Shown here piece by piece: positions 9,496 through 17,618 of a stretch of DNA of 64,000 nucleotides. The position numbers and the translations under genes were made by a program. The DNA comes from an uncultured Acidobacteriia bacterium. Its GTDB lineage: Bacteria > Acidobacteriota > Terriglobia > Bryobacterales > Bryobacteraceae. Position 1 is the stretch's first letter. The number at the start of each line of letters is the position of its first letter. The stretch spans positions 1 to 64,000 of the forward strand of contig CAIYVZ010000067.1 in the NCBI GenBank assembly GCA_903929755.1. Direction: 5' to 3'. The notes beneath the pieces were generated by a model, which saw nothing but the letters and a program-made list of their open reading frames with translations, was not told where the DNA came from and did no database searches.

Positions 9496-9811
9496 GGAGT
9501 CTTATGACTTGACCGGGCTCAATGGAATCCAGTGCGCGGAGCGCGGCTGGCATTAGAAGCTTCAGGTCCGCAAGACGGTTGGTGGCGGCGCAGAGAATGA
9601 GGATCGAAATCCGCCGACCGTCAAGATTCTGCTGGTACGGAATCTCCTGGTCGGTGGTAATCAATGTCTCGAAATCGGCAGCTTCAGCCGCAGCAAGCAA
9701 CGCACCATTTTTGAGGCCTGCCAGCTTCGCGTACATCGCCGTTTGGCAGTCATGTTCAGTAAACGCGAGCCGCAACTTTTGGTCAACGCACTCATCCAGG
9801 AGGATTTTCAT
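9491..9811 (-). CDS. DUF5615 PIN-like toxin
   Basis: 106 residues, usual for the family. It opens MKILLDECVDQKL, the conserved first acidic strand of DUF5615, and has TLITTDQEIPYQQN near 50-63, matching the second acidic site (a D in TxD). These PIN-like proteins are predicted RNases. The gene lies 15 bp downstream of a DUF433 gene on the same strand, the standard antitoxin-toxin order for this pair. No key acidic residue is obviously missing. Toxicity is inferred from family and neighbour. Confidence 0.88.
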   Translation of the reverse strand: MKILLDECVDQKLRLAFTEHDCQTAMYAKLAGLKNGALLAAAEAADFETLITTDQEIPYQQNLDGRRISILILCAATNRLADLKLLMPAALRALDSIEPGQVIRLR

Positions 9812-9826
9812 CAGGCGAATGGGGCT

Positions 9827-10033
9827 TCACACTCGCGCCAGACGAAGTTCCTTGCATTCCTCCAGAACCTGGACGGCAAGCTCTCGGCTGATCGTGGGGA
9901 AGCCTTCCAGAAAGTCGTCGAGCGATTCACCGTTCTCGATGTAGTCGAACAGCGTCTGCACGGGGACGCGGGTCCCGCGAAATACAGGCTTCCCATGCAT
10001 TATTTCGGGATCGCGTGTAATGACTTCCTGCAT
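9827..10033 (-). CDS. DUF433 antitoxin (partner of DUF5615)
   Basis: 68 residues with the classic DUF433 sequence: ITRDPEIMHGKPVFRGTRVP near the N-terminus, then a helix-turn-helix-like segment (TLFDYIENGESLDDFLEGFP). It is the upstream gene of a DUF433-DUF5615 toxin-antitoxin operon and is expected to neutralise the toxin and autoregulate through its DNA-binding domain. Its promoter region (10034 onward) abuts a patch of broken genes and a duplicated GH2 fragment, so the native control region may be partly replaced. Confidence 0.9.
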   Translation of the reverse strand: MQEVITRDPEIMHGKPVFRGTRVPVQTLFDYIENGESLDDFLEGFPTISRELAVQVLEECKELRLARV

Positions 10034-10063
10034 AATTCATTGTCGCTCAGTTTCGACGCGGTC

Positions 10064-10179
10064 CGGCCAGTTCCAGTGCTTTTCGGACAGTTCGTCGCGG
10101 GAAGAGTTCCGCGCGATCCATATTCGAGTGGACCCAGACCGCGATCTCCTGCCCTTCCAGACCTGGCCAGTTCCAGTGC
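10064..10179. repeat. 15-bp direct repeats bounding the GH2 fragment
   Basis: GGCCAGTTCCAGTGC occurs at 10064-10078 and again at 10165-10179, 101 bp apart. The same 15-mer lies inside the intact GH2 gene at 7322-7336. The fragment copy sits between the two, which suggests insertion or amplification through this short homology. Confidence 0.75.
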
Positions 10180-10180
10180 G
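10101..10180 (-). pseudogene. Duplicated 80-bp fragment of the GH2 gene
   Basis: Positions 10101-10180 match 7258-7337 at 76 of 80 bases by eye. On the minus strand it encodes HWNWPGLEGQEIAVWVHSNM and the start of the next segment, as in the GH2 protein, then leaves the homology. Identity this high to a gene 2.8 kb away argues for a recent local copy rather than an old paralogue. It has replaced the 5' part of a PIN toxin gene. Confidence 0.85.
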
Positions 10181-10429
10181 ATGGCGCTTGAGTATGAGGC
10201 CATTTGCATGCTTGCCGACCACCGGTTGGCGGCGAACGCCACGTTGGGAGATGTGACGAGCTTGCTCGACACAATATTCGACGTAATTGTGCCGGTTGAA
10301 GTCCACTACCAATGGCGGCCTCAACTTACCGACGCAGGCCATGAAATCGTTTTGGAAGCCTCCGTCGAAATTCGGCTCCGAACCCCGGCGGAAGTACTAA
10401 AGGAGATAAGAAGAGGACAACCAGAGTAT
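10181..10429 (+). pseudogene. Truncated PIN-family toxin relic (COG1569-like)
   Basis: The plus-strand frame from 10181 reads MALEYEAICMLADHRLAANA, then VEVHYQWRPQLTDAGHEIVL near 10298-10357. This resembles the second half of 'toxin component, PIN family' proteins, which have ALxYExVL and WRPQLxDxxDExVLEAA. The N-terminal half with the first catalytic Asp is gone, replaced by the GH2 fragment. After EASVE the frame jumps to IRLRTPAEVLKEIRR, which looks like the family's C-terminus, so an internal stretch with the last acidic motif also seems deleted. The frame stays open into the repeat, but a functional toxin is unlikely. Confidence 0.6.
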
Positions 10430-10743
10430 CCACCTTTTCACTTCGCTTACCCATTTCCTTTTCACTTCGCTTACCCATTTCCTTTTCACTTCGCTTACCC
10501 ATTTCCTTTTCACTTCGCTTACCCATTTCGCTGAAGGCTGCAAGCGAGAAGCTTGCGGAAGCGGACGGCACCAGCATGAATCAGTTCCTGGTGATGGCGG
10601 CGGCCGAAAAGCTGACCGCAATCCAAACTGCCGAGAGTTATTTCACAGAGCGTCGCGGTCGTGGCGACCGCGACAAGGCCCTTGCTTTTCTGTCTCGTCC
10701 AGGCGGCGAGCCCCCGCTTCCCGAAGATCAGCTACCGGATTGA
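10399..10743 (+). pseudogene. HicB/RHH-type antitoxin frame with repeat-expanded beta strand and no clear start
   Basis: In frame 1 the sequence reads KGDKKRTTRVSTFSLRLP, then ISFSLRLP three more times, then ISLKAASEKLAEADGTSMNQ and FLVMAAAEKLTAIQTAES, ending EPPLPEDQLPD before TGA at 10741. The body matches short RHH antitoxins of the 'toxin-antitoxin system HicB family' group, which pair with COG1569-like PIN toxins. SLRLP is the DNA-contacting beta strand just before helix 1, and it is present four times owing to a 24-bp repeat. AAAGGAG at about 10399-10405 looks like a ribosome site, but no ATG, GTG or TTG follows in frame before the repeat, and the frame is closed at 10342. It is either decayed or uses a non-standard start. 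Confidence 0.6.
10433..10528 (+). repeat. Perfect 24-bp x 4 tandem repeat
   Basis: Four identical copies of a 24-bp unit (begins CCTTTTCACTTCGC, ends TTACCCATTT) at 10433-10456, 10457-10480, 10481-10504 and 10505-10528. The period is a multiple of three, so every frame is kept: frame 1 gives ISFSLRLP repeats, the PIN-relic frame gives PFHFAYPF, the minus strand EMGKRSEK. Zero divergence between copies points to recent slippage. Confidence 0.97.
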
Positions 10744-10848
10744 GCACAACTCTTTCGGGTGTGTCACTCGAGAATTGACAACTGGCTCCCCTTCGCAGGC
10801 AATTATCGAACTTTTTTTTGAGCAAACCACCAGCCGGAAGCGCGTTTT

Positions 10849-11562
10849 TTACTTCAGGCTTTCCAGCCACGCGAGCAAATTGGCGACATCCGATTCGGTG
10901 TAATTCTCCAGCAGGTGGGCGTGTCGCTGGCGGGCCTCGGCCGTCGTCGTGTCATGCAACTGATCGAGTTTCCAGGATGCCGGACGGTCGAGGAAATCGG
11001 GATGCAGCATTTTGGCTGTTAGGGACGGCCGGCTATACTTTTTCGCGGCCTGGGATAGATCCGTCACGCCCTGATGGCAGGATCGGCAATGCTGGTCGGC
11101 ATACGCTTTGCCTGTCGCGGCATTACCGCTGCCGAGAGCTTTCGCTTCGAACAGCTCCTTATAGCGGCCCAGTTGGCGTGCGTAATGGATGTAGCGGGTG
11201 ATGTCCACAATCTGCGCGTTGCTGAGGTCGGAGAACTGCGGCATCGGAGACAGCTTCGCGGTCTGCGGGATGCCCGCTCGCAGCAGAGGCCCGATTAAGT
11301 TGGCGTTCTCGTCCCTTCCCACCAGCGCCGAGTGCATCAGGTCAGTCGCTTCCCCGCGCGCCACAAGGTTCATTCCGTGACAGTAGGCGCAGCCGAACAG
11401 CACGTAGGTTTCCTTGCTGTGCTGCATCACGGGATCGGCCAGCGGCGGGCCGATGTAGGCGAGGTCATAGTCCTGCCGCGGCGGGCTCTGCGATTGACCG
11501 TGCAGAACAGCAAGAGCGATAGTTACGGCCAGCACCGGGATCAGAAATCTTCTTGTGTTCAC
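10849..11562 (-). CDS. Secreted diheme c-type cytochrome
   Basis: 237 residues with an N-terminal signal peptide (hydrophobic LIPVLAVTIALAVLHG then Q-rich). Two haem-binding motifs are visible: CAYCH at about 58 and CRSCH at about 159, each followed by a candidate Met ligand (MPQF near 108; AKMLHP near 183). It is expected in the periplasm as an electron carrier or subunit. It starts 1 base after the upstream TIM-barrel gene ends (11564) on the same strand, so the two are co-transcribed; a dehydrogenase partner is not visible. The C-terminus ends in ANLLAWLESLK, typical for a cytochrome c fold helix. Confidence 0.9.
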   Translation of the reverse strand: MNTRRFLIPVLAVTIALAVLHGQSQSPPRQDYDLAYIGPPLADPVMQHSKETYVLFGCAYCHGMNLVARGEATDLMHSALVGRDENANLIGPLLRAGIPQTAKLSPMPQFSDLSNAQIVDITRYIHYARQLGRYKELFEAKALGSGNAATGKAYADQHCRSCHQGVTDLSQAAKKYSRPSLTAKMLHPDFLDRPASWKLDQLHDTTTAEARQRHAHLLENYTESDVANLLAWLESLK

Positions 11563-11563
11563 T

Positions 11564-12490
11564 TCAGACGACCGCCCGTTTGCAGTAATCGAACATCAAC
11601 CGTACTTCCGGAACCGCGGGGCGCAGCGTACCATGCTCGAACTCCAGCAAGGCCATGATGGGCCACTTATTGTCGCGAATCATGCGCAGGATCTCGATGA
11701 TTGGCGCGTCTCCTTCGCCGAATGGTGTGCTGCGGCCGTTGTTCTTCCGGCGGTCTCCGAGATGGACGCTGGAGACGCGCTCATGGTGGCGCTCCAGAAA
11801 GCCGAGGCAGTCGCCGTTGGCCGCGGTGAAATGCCGGGTGTCCAGGGTGGCCTTGAAGTCATTCGAAAACGAGAGGCCTTTGACAATACTGGCCTCGGAA
11901 CTGAAGGCGTCAGGGTCGGAAAGATTGTCGTGGTTGTGCAGACCGAGGACCATTCCGTGCCGGGCGGGGAACGGTATCAGCCGCTGCGCCTGCGCCAGAC
12001 CATAAGAGCCCACGCAGCCGCGCGCGCCCAGCAGTTTCGCGCCGCGGAAGATCGCATCCACTTCTTCGTCGGGCATAGTGTCGTTGAAGTTGATGTAGTA
12101 CGTGAAGATAGAAATCCCGAGGGCGGCGGCTTCCTGGCGGATTTTCAGGTAATGATCGTCCGGTGCGTGAAGGCGCCAGTCGCGGAGTTTTTCCCGCGCC
12201 TGCCGCGCACTTACGCCGGGTGTTGTGAACCGGGGCTCAACCCAGGTGGCGTGCAGTTCCACCATGCCCATACCGTTCTGCACCAGCCGGTCGAACAAAG
12301 CCGGGCGGTTCTCCGGGATCATGGGCAGATCGTGATAACAGAAGGGCTGGAGTCCGAACTGGACACCGTTGATCAGCGAACGGTTGCCTGGCGGAGTTTG
12401 AGCGTGCAACAGGGAACGACTGGCGCCGGCGATGGCGGCGCTCGCACTGAAAGTAAATGTCCGCCGGGTGAGCGGCGTCGCTGGGGACAT
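11564..12490 (-). CDS. Tat-exported sugar phosphate isomerase/epimerase-like TIM-barrel protein
   Basis: 308 residues. The N-terminus LTRRTFTFSASAAIAGASR is a twin-arginine signal. The rest matches xylose isomerase-like TIM barrels: GVQFGLQPFCYHDLP, GMGMVELHATWVEP and LGLHNHDN carry the usual His/Glu/Asp metal ligands, and SSVHLGDR near 240 and ALLEFEHGT near 285 complete the barrel. Exported members are often annotated as sugar isomerases or 3-keto-sugar processing enzymes; the substrate is not decided by sequence. It is the first gene of a two-gene unit with the diheme cytochrome. The 242 bp upstream (12491-12732) hold only its presumed promoter and a coding-like stretch I could not identify. 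Confidence 0.85.
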   Translation of the reverse strand: MSPATPLTRRTFTFSASAAIAGASRSLLHAQTPPGNRSLINGVQFGLQPFCYHDLPMIPENRPALFDRLVQNGMGMVELHATWVEPRFTTPGVSARQAREKLRDWRLHAPDDHYLKIRQEAAALGISIFTYYINFNDTMPDEEVDAIFRGAKLLGARGCVGSYGLAQAQRLIPFPARHGMVLGLHNHDNLSDPDAFSSEASIVKGLSFSNDFKATLDTRHFTAANGDCLGFLERHHERVSSVHLGDRRKNNGRSTPFGEGDAPIIEILRMIRDNKWPIMALLEFEHGTLRPAVPEVRLMFDYCKRAVV

Positions 12491-12732
12491 ACAGGTATTC
12501 TAGCTCCGGTTGGGGCGAGAGGCGAACCTTTAGCCCAGGCCTTCGCAGCTAACGCCCCACTGTCCGTACTGGTGCAGTTCAGCCACGTCGATTCTCACGC
12601 GGAGAACAGGAAGAACAGATCCGCGTATCGCCTTAAGGATACTGTTGAAATTCGCGAGGATGGTGGTCACGGTTCTTATTTGCCTCCCCACGTGGATGCG
12701 AACCGTCCACTCATGAGCCACCTCCGCCTTGC

Positions 12733-13428
12733 CTACCAGCTGACCGGAACGCCCGGCGTCAATTCCCAAATCTTCGTATTCGGGGCCAGGTCCTGCAGTG
12801 CCGACGGGCGGCCTACGAGGGGTGGAAAGGTCCCGAAGTGCATGGGGATCACGGTTTCAGCCTGCAGCAGGCGGCAGGCGACGGCGGCTTCCCTCGGCCC
12901 CATCGTGTAAAAATCGCCAATCGGCAGGAAGGCGAGGCTGGGTTTGTAGAGTTCGGCGATCAGGGCCATATCGCTGAAAACATTGGTATCGCCGGCGAAG
13001 TAGATGGTTCGGCCATCCGGCAGCGTGATGACATAACCGGCCGCTTCGCCCCCATAAACGATGGTGCCGTCGTCCTCGCTGATGCCGCAACTGTGAATCG
13101 CGTGGGTCATCGTCACGATAACGGAACCAACCGGCTGCGAACCGCCCTTATTCATCCCAGCGCAGGTTTCAACGCCCTTGCGGCCCAACCAGTGAGCCGT
13201 TTCGTAGATGGCGACCACTTTCGAACCGAACTTTTTGGCCAAAGGAATCGCATCATGTATATGGTCAAAGTGTCCGTGCGAAATCAGAACGGTATCGCAA
13301 CGGGTGACCTCGAAGCCGGCCGGATGAGTCGGGTTTCCCGCAAACCAGGGGTCACAAATGATCGTTTCCCCACCGGGCAGAACCAGCTGAAAAGTGCCAT
13401 GACCGAGCCACGTAATTTCTATCGCCAT
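12733..13428 (-). CDS. UPF0173 metallo-beta-lactamase-fold hydrolase
   Basis: From ATG 13428 the product is 231 residues and opens MAIEITWLGHGTF, the standard first strand of the family; an upstream start at 13473 would add 15 residues with no homology. The zinc site HxHxDH is SHGHFDHIHD near 54-63, later ligands include MTHAIHS and FAGDTNV, and the final His lies in PMHFGTFPP near 200. The family consists of cytoplasmic metal-dependent hydrolases whose physiological substrate is unclear. It faces away from secA, with 90 bp between the two starts. Confidence 0.9.
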   Translation of the reverse strand: MAIEITWLGHGTFQLVLPGGETIICDPWFAGNPTHPAGFEVTRCDTVLISHGHFDHIHDAIPLAKKFGSKVVAIYETAHWLGRKGVETCAGMNKGGSQPVGSVIVTMTHAIHSCGISEDDGTIVYGGEAAGYVITLPDGRTIYFAGDTNVFSDMALIAELYKPSLAFLPIGDFYTMGPREAAVACRLLQAETVIPMHFGTFPPLVGRPSALQDLAPNTKIWELTPGVPVSW

Positions 13429-13518
13429 GGCCAGGATTATTGCACAGACTGGCTGGCTAAGAACCGTCCACACACCCCATCGTCCACGACAAGCTAAACT
13501 GAAAGATCTCCCCTACTT

Positions 13519-16347
13519 ATGGTTGATGCAATACTGGCCAAGATATTTGGTACCCGGAACGAGCGTGAGGTCAAGTCACTGCGGCCCCGCATTGAGAAGA
13601 TCAATGCCCTCGAACCCTCGATCCAGCAACTCTCCGATATCGACCTGGCTGCGAAGACCATCGATTTCCGGGAGCGCCTTGAACGTGGCGCGACGCTCGA
13701 TGACGTTCTCGAAGAAGCTTTCGCGGTAGTCCGCGAAGCTGGCCGCCGCGTTCTCAACATGCGGCATTTCGATGTTCAGCTAATCGGCGGCATGGTCCTG
13801 CACAAGGGCTGCATCGCGGAAATGAAGACCGGCGAAGGTAAAACGCTGGTCGCAACGGCTCCGGTCTATCTGAACGCGCTTGCAGGCAAGGGCGTTCACG
13901 TGGTAACCGTGAACGACTATCTGGCGAAACGCGACTCGGAATGGATGGGGCGGCTCTACAAGTTCCTCGGCATGACGGTCGGTGTGATTGTCCACGATCT
14001 GGACGACCAGGAGCGCCAGGACGCCTACGCCTGCGACATCACGTACGGCACCAACAACGAATTTGGCTTCGATTACCTTCGCGACAACATGAAGTTCAAC
14101 ATCGCGAACTGCGTCCAAAGGCCGCACAATTTCGCGATTGTCGACGAAGTCGATTCCATCCTGATTGACGAAGCGCGGACTCCGCTCATCATCTCAGGTC
14201 CCAGCGAAGAATCCACTGACAAGTACTATAAGGCCAACAAGGTCATCCCGCACCTGGTGCGCGGGGAAGTGATTGAAGGCAAGGAACCGGGCGAAAAATA
14301 CACCACGGGCGACTTTACCGTGGATGAAAAAAGCCGTTCCACGGCGCTGACCGAAGAAGGCGTCCTGCGGGTGGAAAAACTGCTCGGCATCGGCAACATG
14401 TACGAGCCGCAGAACGTGGAGTGGAACCACCACATTCAGTCCGCGCTGAAGGCCCACGTCATTTTCGTGCGCGATAAAGACTACGTCGTCAAGGACAGCG
14501 AAGTCATTATCGTTGATGAGTTTACCGGACGTTTGATGCCGGGTCGCCGCTGGAGCGATGGGCTTCACCAGGCTGTGGAAGCCAAAGAAGGTGTAAAGAT
14601 TGAGCGCGAAACGCAGACGCTCGCCACCATCAGCTTCCAGAACTACTTCCGGCTGTATAAAAAGCTGGCTGGTATGACGGGTACGGCTGAAACGGAAGCC
14701 GCCGAATTCCAGAAGATATACAAGCTCGATTGCTTCGTGATTCCAACGCATCGGGCCATGCTGCGCATTGAAAATACGGACGTCGTCTATCGGACAGAAG
14801 ACGAGAAGTTCCGGAACGCGGCGAAGGAAATCAAGGAATACCATGAGCGTGGCCAGCCGGTTCTGGTTGGCACCATTTCGGTGGAAAAGTCGGAAACTCT
14901 GGGTGCGCTGCTCAAGAAGAACGGCATCCGCCACGAGGTTCTGAACGCGAAGAACCACGAGCGGGAAGCCTCCATTGTGGCGCAGGCGGGCCGCAAGGGC
15001 GCCGTAACCGTGTCCACCAACATGGCGGGCCGCGGTACCGATATTCTGCTGGGCGGTAACCCGGAATCGCTGGCGCGTGAAGCCATGCGCAAGGCGGGCA
15101 AGGACCCGGACCGGGAAGAATACAAGGCCGATTGGGAAGAAGCATTAACGAAATCCCGGGCCGATTGCAAGATTGAGCACGACGAAGTGGTGGCGCTGGG
15201 GGGCCTGCATATCGTGGGCACGGAACGCCACGATTCCCGCCGTATCGATAACCAGCTTCGTGGCCGCGCCGGACGCCAGGGCGACCCCGGCAGTTCCCGC
15301 TTTTTCCTTTCTTTGCAGGATGACCTGCTCCGCATCTTTGGCGGCCAGCGTATGCAGAATCTGATGCTGCGCCTGGGCATGGAAGAAGATGTGCCGATTG
15401 AATCCGGCATGATTACGAAGCGGATTGCGGCAGCTCAGAAGGCTGTCGAAGTCCAGAACTTCGAATCGCGCAAACACCTCCTCGAATACGACGATGTGAT
15501 GAACAAGCAGCGGCAGGCCGTGTATGTGATGCGCCGCCAGTTGCTGGAAGGCGCGGAACAGCGCGACCGCATCTTTGACATGACGAAGGGCGTTATCGGC
15601 GGCATCGTCGATATACGCTGCCCGGAAGGAGTTCGTCCCACGGAATGGGATCTCTCGGGTATTCAGACGGATATGCTGACTCAGTTCGGCGCGCGCATGA
15701 ATCCGGCTGACCTGGGTGGCCTGACGGTCGAGCGTATAGAAGAAGAACTCCTGAACCGCGCGAAGGCTGTGTACGAGGCCAAGGAAGCCTTGGTAGGCAC
15801 CAGCTTGCTGCGCGACGCCGAGCGCAACATCATGCTCCACGTGATCGACGATCAGTGGAAAGACCATCTGTTGTCGATGGATCACCTCAAAGAGGGCATC
15901 GCACTGCGGAGTTATGGCCAAAAGGACCCCCTTGTCGAGTACAAGAAGGAGTCTTTCAAGCTATTCGAAGCAATGATGGACCGGATTGAAGACGAAACTG
16001 TCCGATATCTCTACTTCCTGCGCTTTGAACAGAACAACGCTTCCCTGCCCTTCGTGACGGACGACGAAGGTATGGAGGATGAAGAAGCCACGGCCGAACA
16101 ACGGGCGATTGAGCAATCGAAGGCTGCCGAAGAAGAGCAGCGCCGTCAGGCTCAGTTGGCCGTGCAGGACATGACGCGGAACATTCAGCGCCAGCATGAA
16201 AAGGAGCTCAAGGAGCTTCAGTTCATGAGTGCCGCCGGAGCCGAAGCGCCGCAGCCGGTACACGCCGCGCCAAAGGTTGGACGGAACGACGCATGCCCCT
16301 GTGGCTCTGGCAAGAAGTACAAGAAGTGCCACGGCGTTAATTCGTAG
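13519..16347 (+). CDS. secA: Preprotein translocase ATPase SecA
   Basis: 942 residues, full length. SecA drives post-translational export through SecYEG. Visible landmarks: Walker [12 protein letters not shown] at about 110, [15 protein letters not shown] at about 212-226 (DEAD Walker B region), preprotein cross-linking domain, second nucleotide-binding fold with [11 protein letters not shown] near 500 and [13 protein letters not shown] near 580, helical scaffold, and a C-terminal zinc SEC-C motif with [14 protein letters not shown] at residues about 925-938, which binds SecB or ribosomes. No insertion or truncation is seen. It fits the large number of exported proteins encoded nearby. Its 3' end lies 11 bp from the convergent permease gene. 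Confidence 0.98.
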   Translation: MVDAILAKIFGTRNEREVKSLRPRIEKINALEPSIQQLSDIDLAAKTIDFRERLERGATLDDVLEEAFAVVREAGRRVLNMRHFDVQLIGGMVLHKGCIAEMKTGEGKTLVATAPVYLNALAGKGVHVVTVNDYLAKRDSEWMGRLYKFLGMTVGVIVHDLDDQERQDAYACDITYGTNNEFGFDYLRDNMKFNIANCVQRPHNFAIVDEVDSILIDEARTPLIISGPSEESTDKYYKANKVIPHLVRGEVIEGKEPGEKYTTGDFTVDEKSRSTALTEEGVLRVEKLLGIGNMYEPQNVEWNHHIQSALKAHVIFVRDKDYVVKDSEVIIVDEFTGRLMPGRRWSDGLHQAVEAKEGVKIERETQTLATISFQNYFRLYKKLAGMTGTAETEAAEFQKIYKLDCFVIPTHRAMLRIENTDVVYRTEDEKFRNAAKEIKEYHERGQPVLVGTISVEKSETLGALLKKNGIRHEVLNAKNHEREASIVAQAGRKGAVTVSTNMAGRGTDILLGGNPESLAREAMRKAGKDPDREEYKADWEEALTKSRADCKIEHDEVVALGGLHIVGTERHDSRRIDNQLRGRAGRQGDPGSSRFFLSLQDDLLRIFGGQRMQNLMLRLGMEEDVPIESGMITKRIAAAQKAVEVQNFESRKHLLEYDDVMNKQRQAVYVMRRQLLEGAEQRDRIFDMTKGVIGGIVDIRCPEGVRPTEWDLSGIQTDMLTQFGARMNPADLGGLTVERIEEELLNRAKAVYEAKEALVGTSLLRDAERNIMLHVIDDQWKDHLLSMDHLKEGIALRSYGQKDPLVEYKKESFKLFEAMMDRIEDETVRYLYFLRFEQNNASLPFVTDDEGMEDEEATAEQRAIEQSKAAEEEQRRQAQLAVQDMTRNIQRQHEKELKELQFMSAAGAEAPQPVHAAPKVGRNDACPCGSGKKYKKCHGVNS

Positions 16348-16358
16348 CGGCGCAGAGC

Positions 16359-17618
16359 TTACTCATAACGGAGGGCGTCAATCGGGTCGAGCCGTGACGC
16401 TTTTAGTGCAGGCAGCAAGCCCGCGACGACGCCCACTACTTCCAAAACAAGGGTGGACGTAACCACCGCGAAGCCTGATATCTTCAGGTGAATATCGCCC
16501 TGTCCGCTCTCGTCTTTGAACAGCGGCCCCAGCAGTGGCAGCGTTCCGATTCCCGCGGTCGCGGCCCAGGCGATGACAACGCCTACCGCGCCGCCAACGG
16601 TAACAATCACCATTGCCTCAAACAGGAACTGCAGCAGAATCTCGCCCCGGGTGGCTCCGATTGATTTCAGGACGCCGATCTCACGAGTCCTTTGCGTGAC
16701 GGAAACCAGCATAATATTGGTGAGGCCGACGCCGCCGATGGCCAGGGTCATGGCGCCAATCAAGCCCAGGAGAACCTGCAAGGCAAGCGACATCACGTCG
16801 ATAATCTTCATGAATTCGTTGAAGACGATCACTTCCAGGGCGCGCTCGTCGTTCGACGAGAAATTATGGAGGCGCGCCATAGTGGCCCGGACCTCCCTGA
16901 CGGCCTGAGCGCGGAAGATCGGGTTTGCGGGCGTCCAGACGAAGTTATCCGGATACTTGATATTTCGGAACATGGACGCGGTCTGGTAAGGAATGAAGAG
17001 GCACTGGTTGTCCGGCGTATTGTAGTTGGAAATCTGGGTCTTGGTTTTCAGCAGACCGACAATCTGGAACTGCGTGCCCTTGATGGTGACGTATTCCCCG
17101 ACCGGATTGATCTCCCCGAATAGTTTTTCTGCCGCTTTGGACCCGATAACGGCAACTCTTGCCCGGGTAATATCGTCCTCCGGCGAAAGCCAGCGGCCCT
17201 CAGCCAGGGTCATATTGCGGACCCGGCCGTAGGGCGATTCCACGGCACGAATGGTGAGATTCTGCTGCCGGTAGCCGCGCACCACCATGGCGTTGCGCAC
17301 CAGAGCTTCCGGGGAAATTGCCGTAATCATGGGGACGGAATCGCGAATAGCCGCGACATCGTCCAGTTCGATCCGAATGCGATGGCCGGCGCGTTCACCG
17401 CCGGCCTGGTTGGAAGTCTGCCCCCCGAAGACAAGAATCAGATCCTGTCCCACCGCTTGAAAGGACGTTTTCAGGGCAGTACTGAAGCCCTCGCCGTAGG
17501 AGTAGAGGATCACGAAGCAGGAAACACCCCAGCCGAGGGTGAGCATGGTCAGGATGCTGCGCTGGCGATTGAAGCGCAACGCAGCCATCGATTCGCCGAG
17601 AATGCCGCTGAGTGTCAT
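16359..17618 (-). CDS. MacB-like ABC transporter permease (second copy)
   Basis: I start it at ATG 17618 (MTLSGILGES), which overlaps the upstream permease stop by 4 bp; the longer frame upstream is only the antisense of that gene. 419 residues: one N-terminal membrane helix (LTMLTLGWGVSCFVILYSY), a large periplasmic MacB-PCD domain (about 45-250), then three FtsX-type helices with TREIGVLKSIGATRGEIL between them, the coupling-helix signature of the family. It ends SRLDPIDALRYE. Together with the upstream permease and adaptor it should form a tripartite efflux or mechanotransmission complex. No ATP-binding subunit is encoded nearby. Confidence 0.92.
   Translation of the reverse strand: MTLSGILGESMAALRFNRQRSILTMLTLGWGVSCFVILYSYGEGFSTALKTSFQAVGQDLILVFGGQTSNQAGGERAGHRIRIELDDVAAIRDSVPMITAISPEALVRNAMVVRGYRQQNLTIRAVESPYGRVRNMTLAEGRWLSPEDDITRARVAVIGSKAAEKLFGEINPVGEYVTIKGTQFQIVGLLKTKTQISNYNTPDNQCLFIPYQTASMFRNIKYPDNFVWTPANPIFRAQAVREVRATMARLHNFSSNDERALEVIVFNEFMKIIDVMSLALQVLLGLIGAMTLAIGGVGLTNIMLVSVTQRTREIGVLKSIGATRGEILLQFLFEAMVIVTVGGAVGVVIAWAATAGIGTLPLLGPLFKDESGQGDIHLKISGFAVVTSTLVLEVVGVVAGLLPALKASRLDPIDALRYE

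Noticed and set aside
10433-10528. CRISPR-like array
   Set aside because: The units are head-to-tail without spacers and lie in a coding frame; this is a simple tandem repeat.
9743-10534. 263-residue continuous plus-strand frame covering the toxin-antitoxin and repeat region
   Set aside because: Its N-terminal part is antisense to the DUF433/DUF5615 genes and the GH2 fragment; only the PIN-like segment after 10181 has family resemblance, so it is treated as a relic.
12491-12732. Plus-strand coding-like stretch (LSVLVQFSHVDSHAENRK and VEIREDGGHGSYLPPH)
   Set aside because: The frame looks compositionally like protein but matches no family I recognise, has no start, and runs into the antisense of the UPF0173 gene. 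A database search would be decisive.
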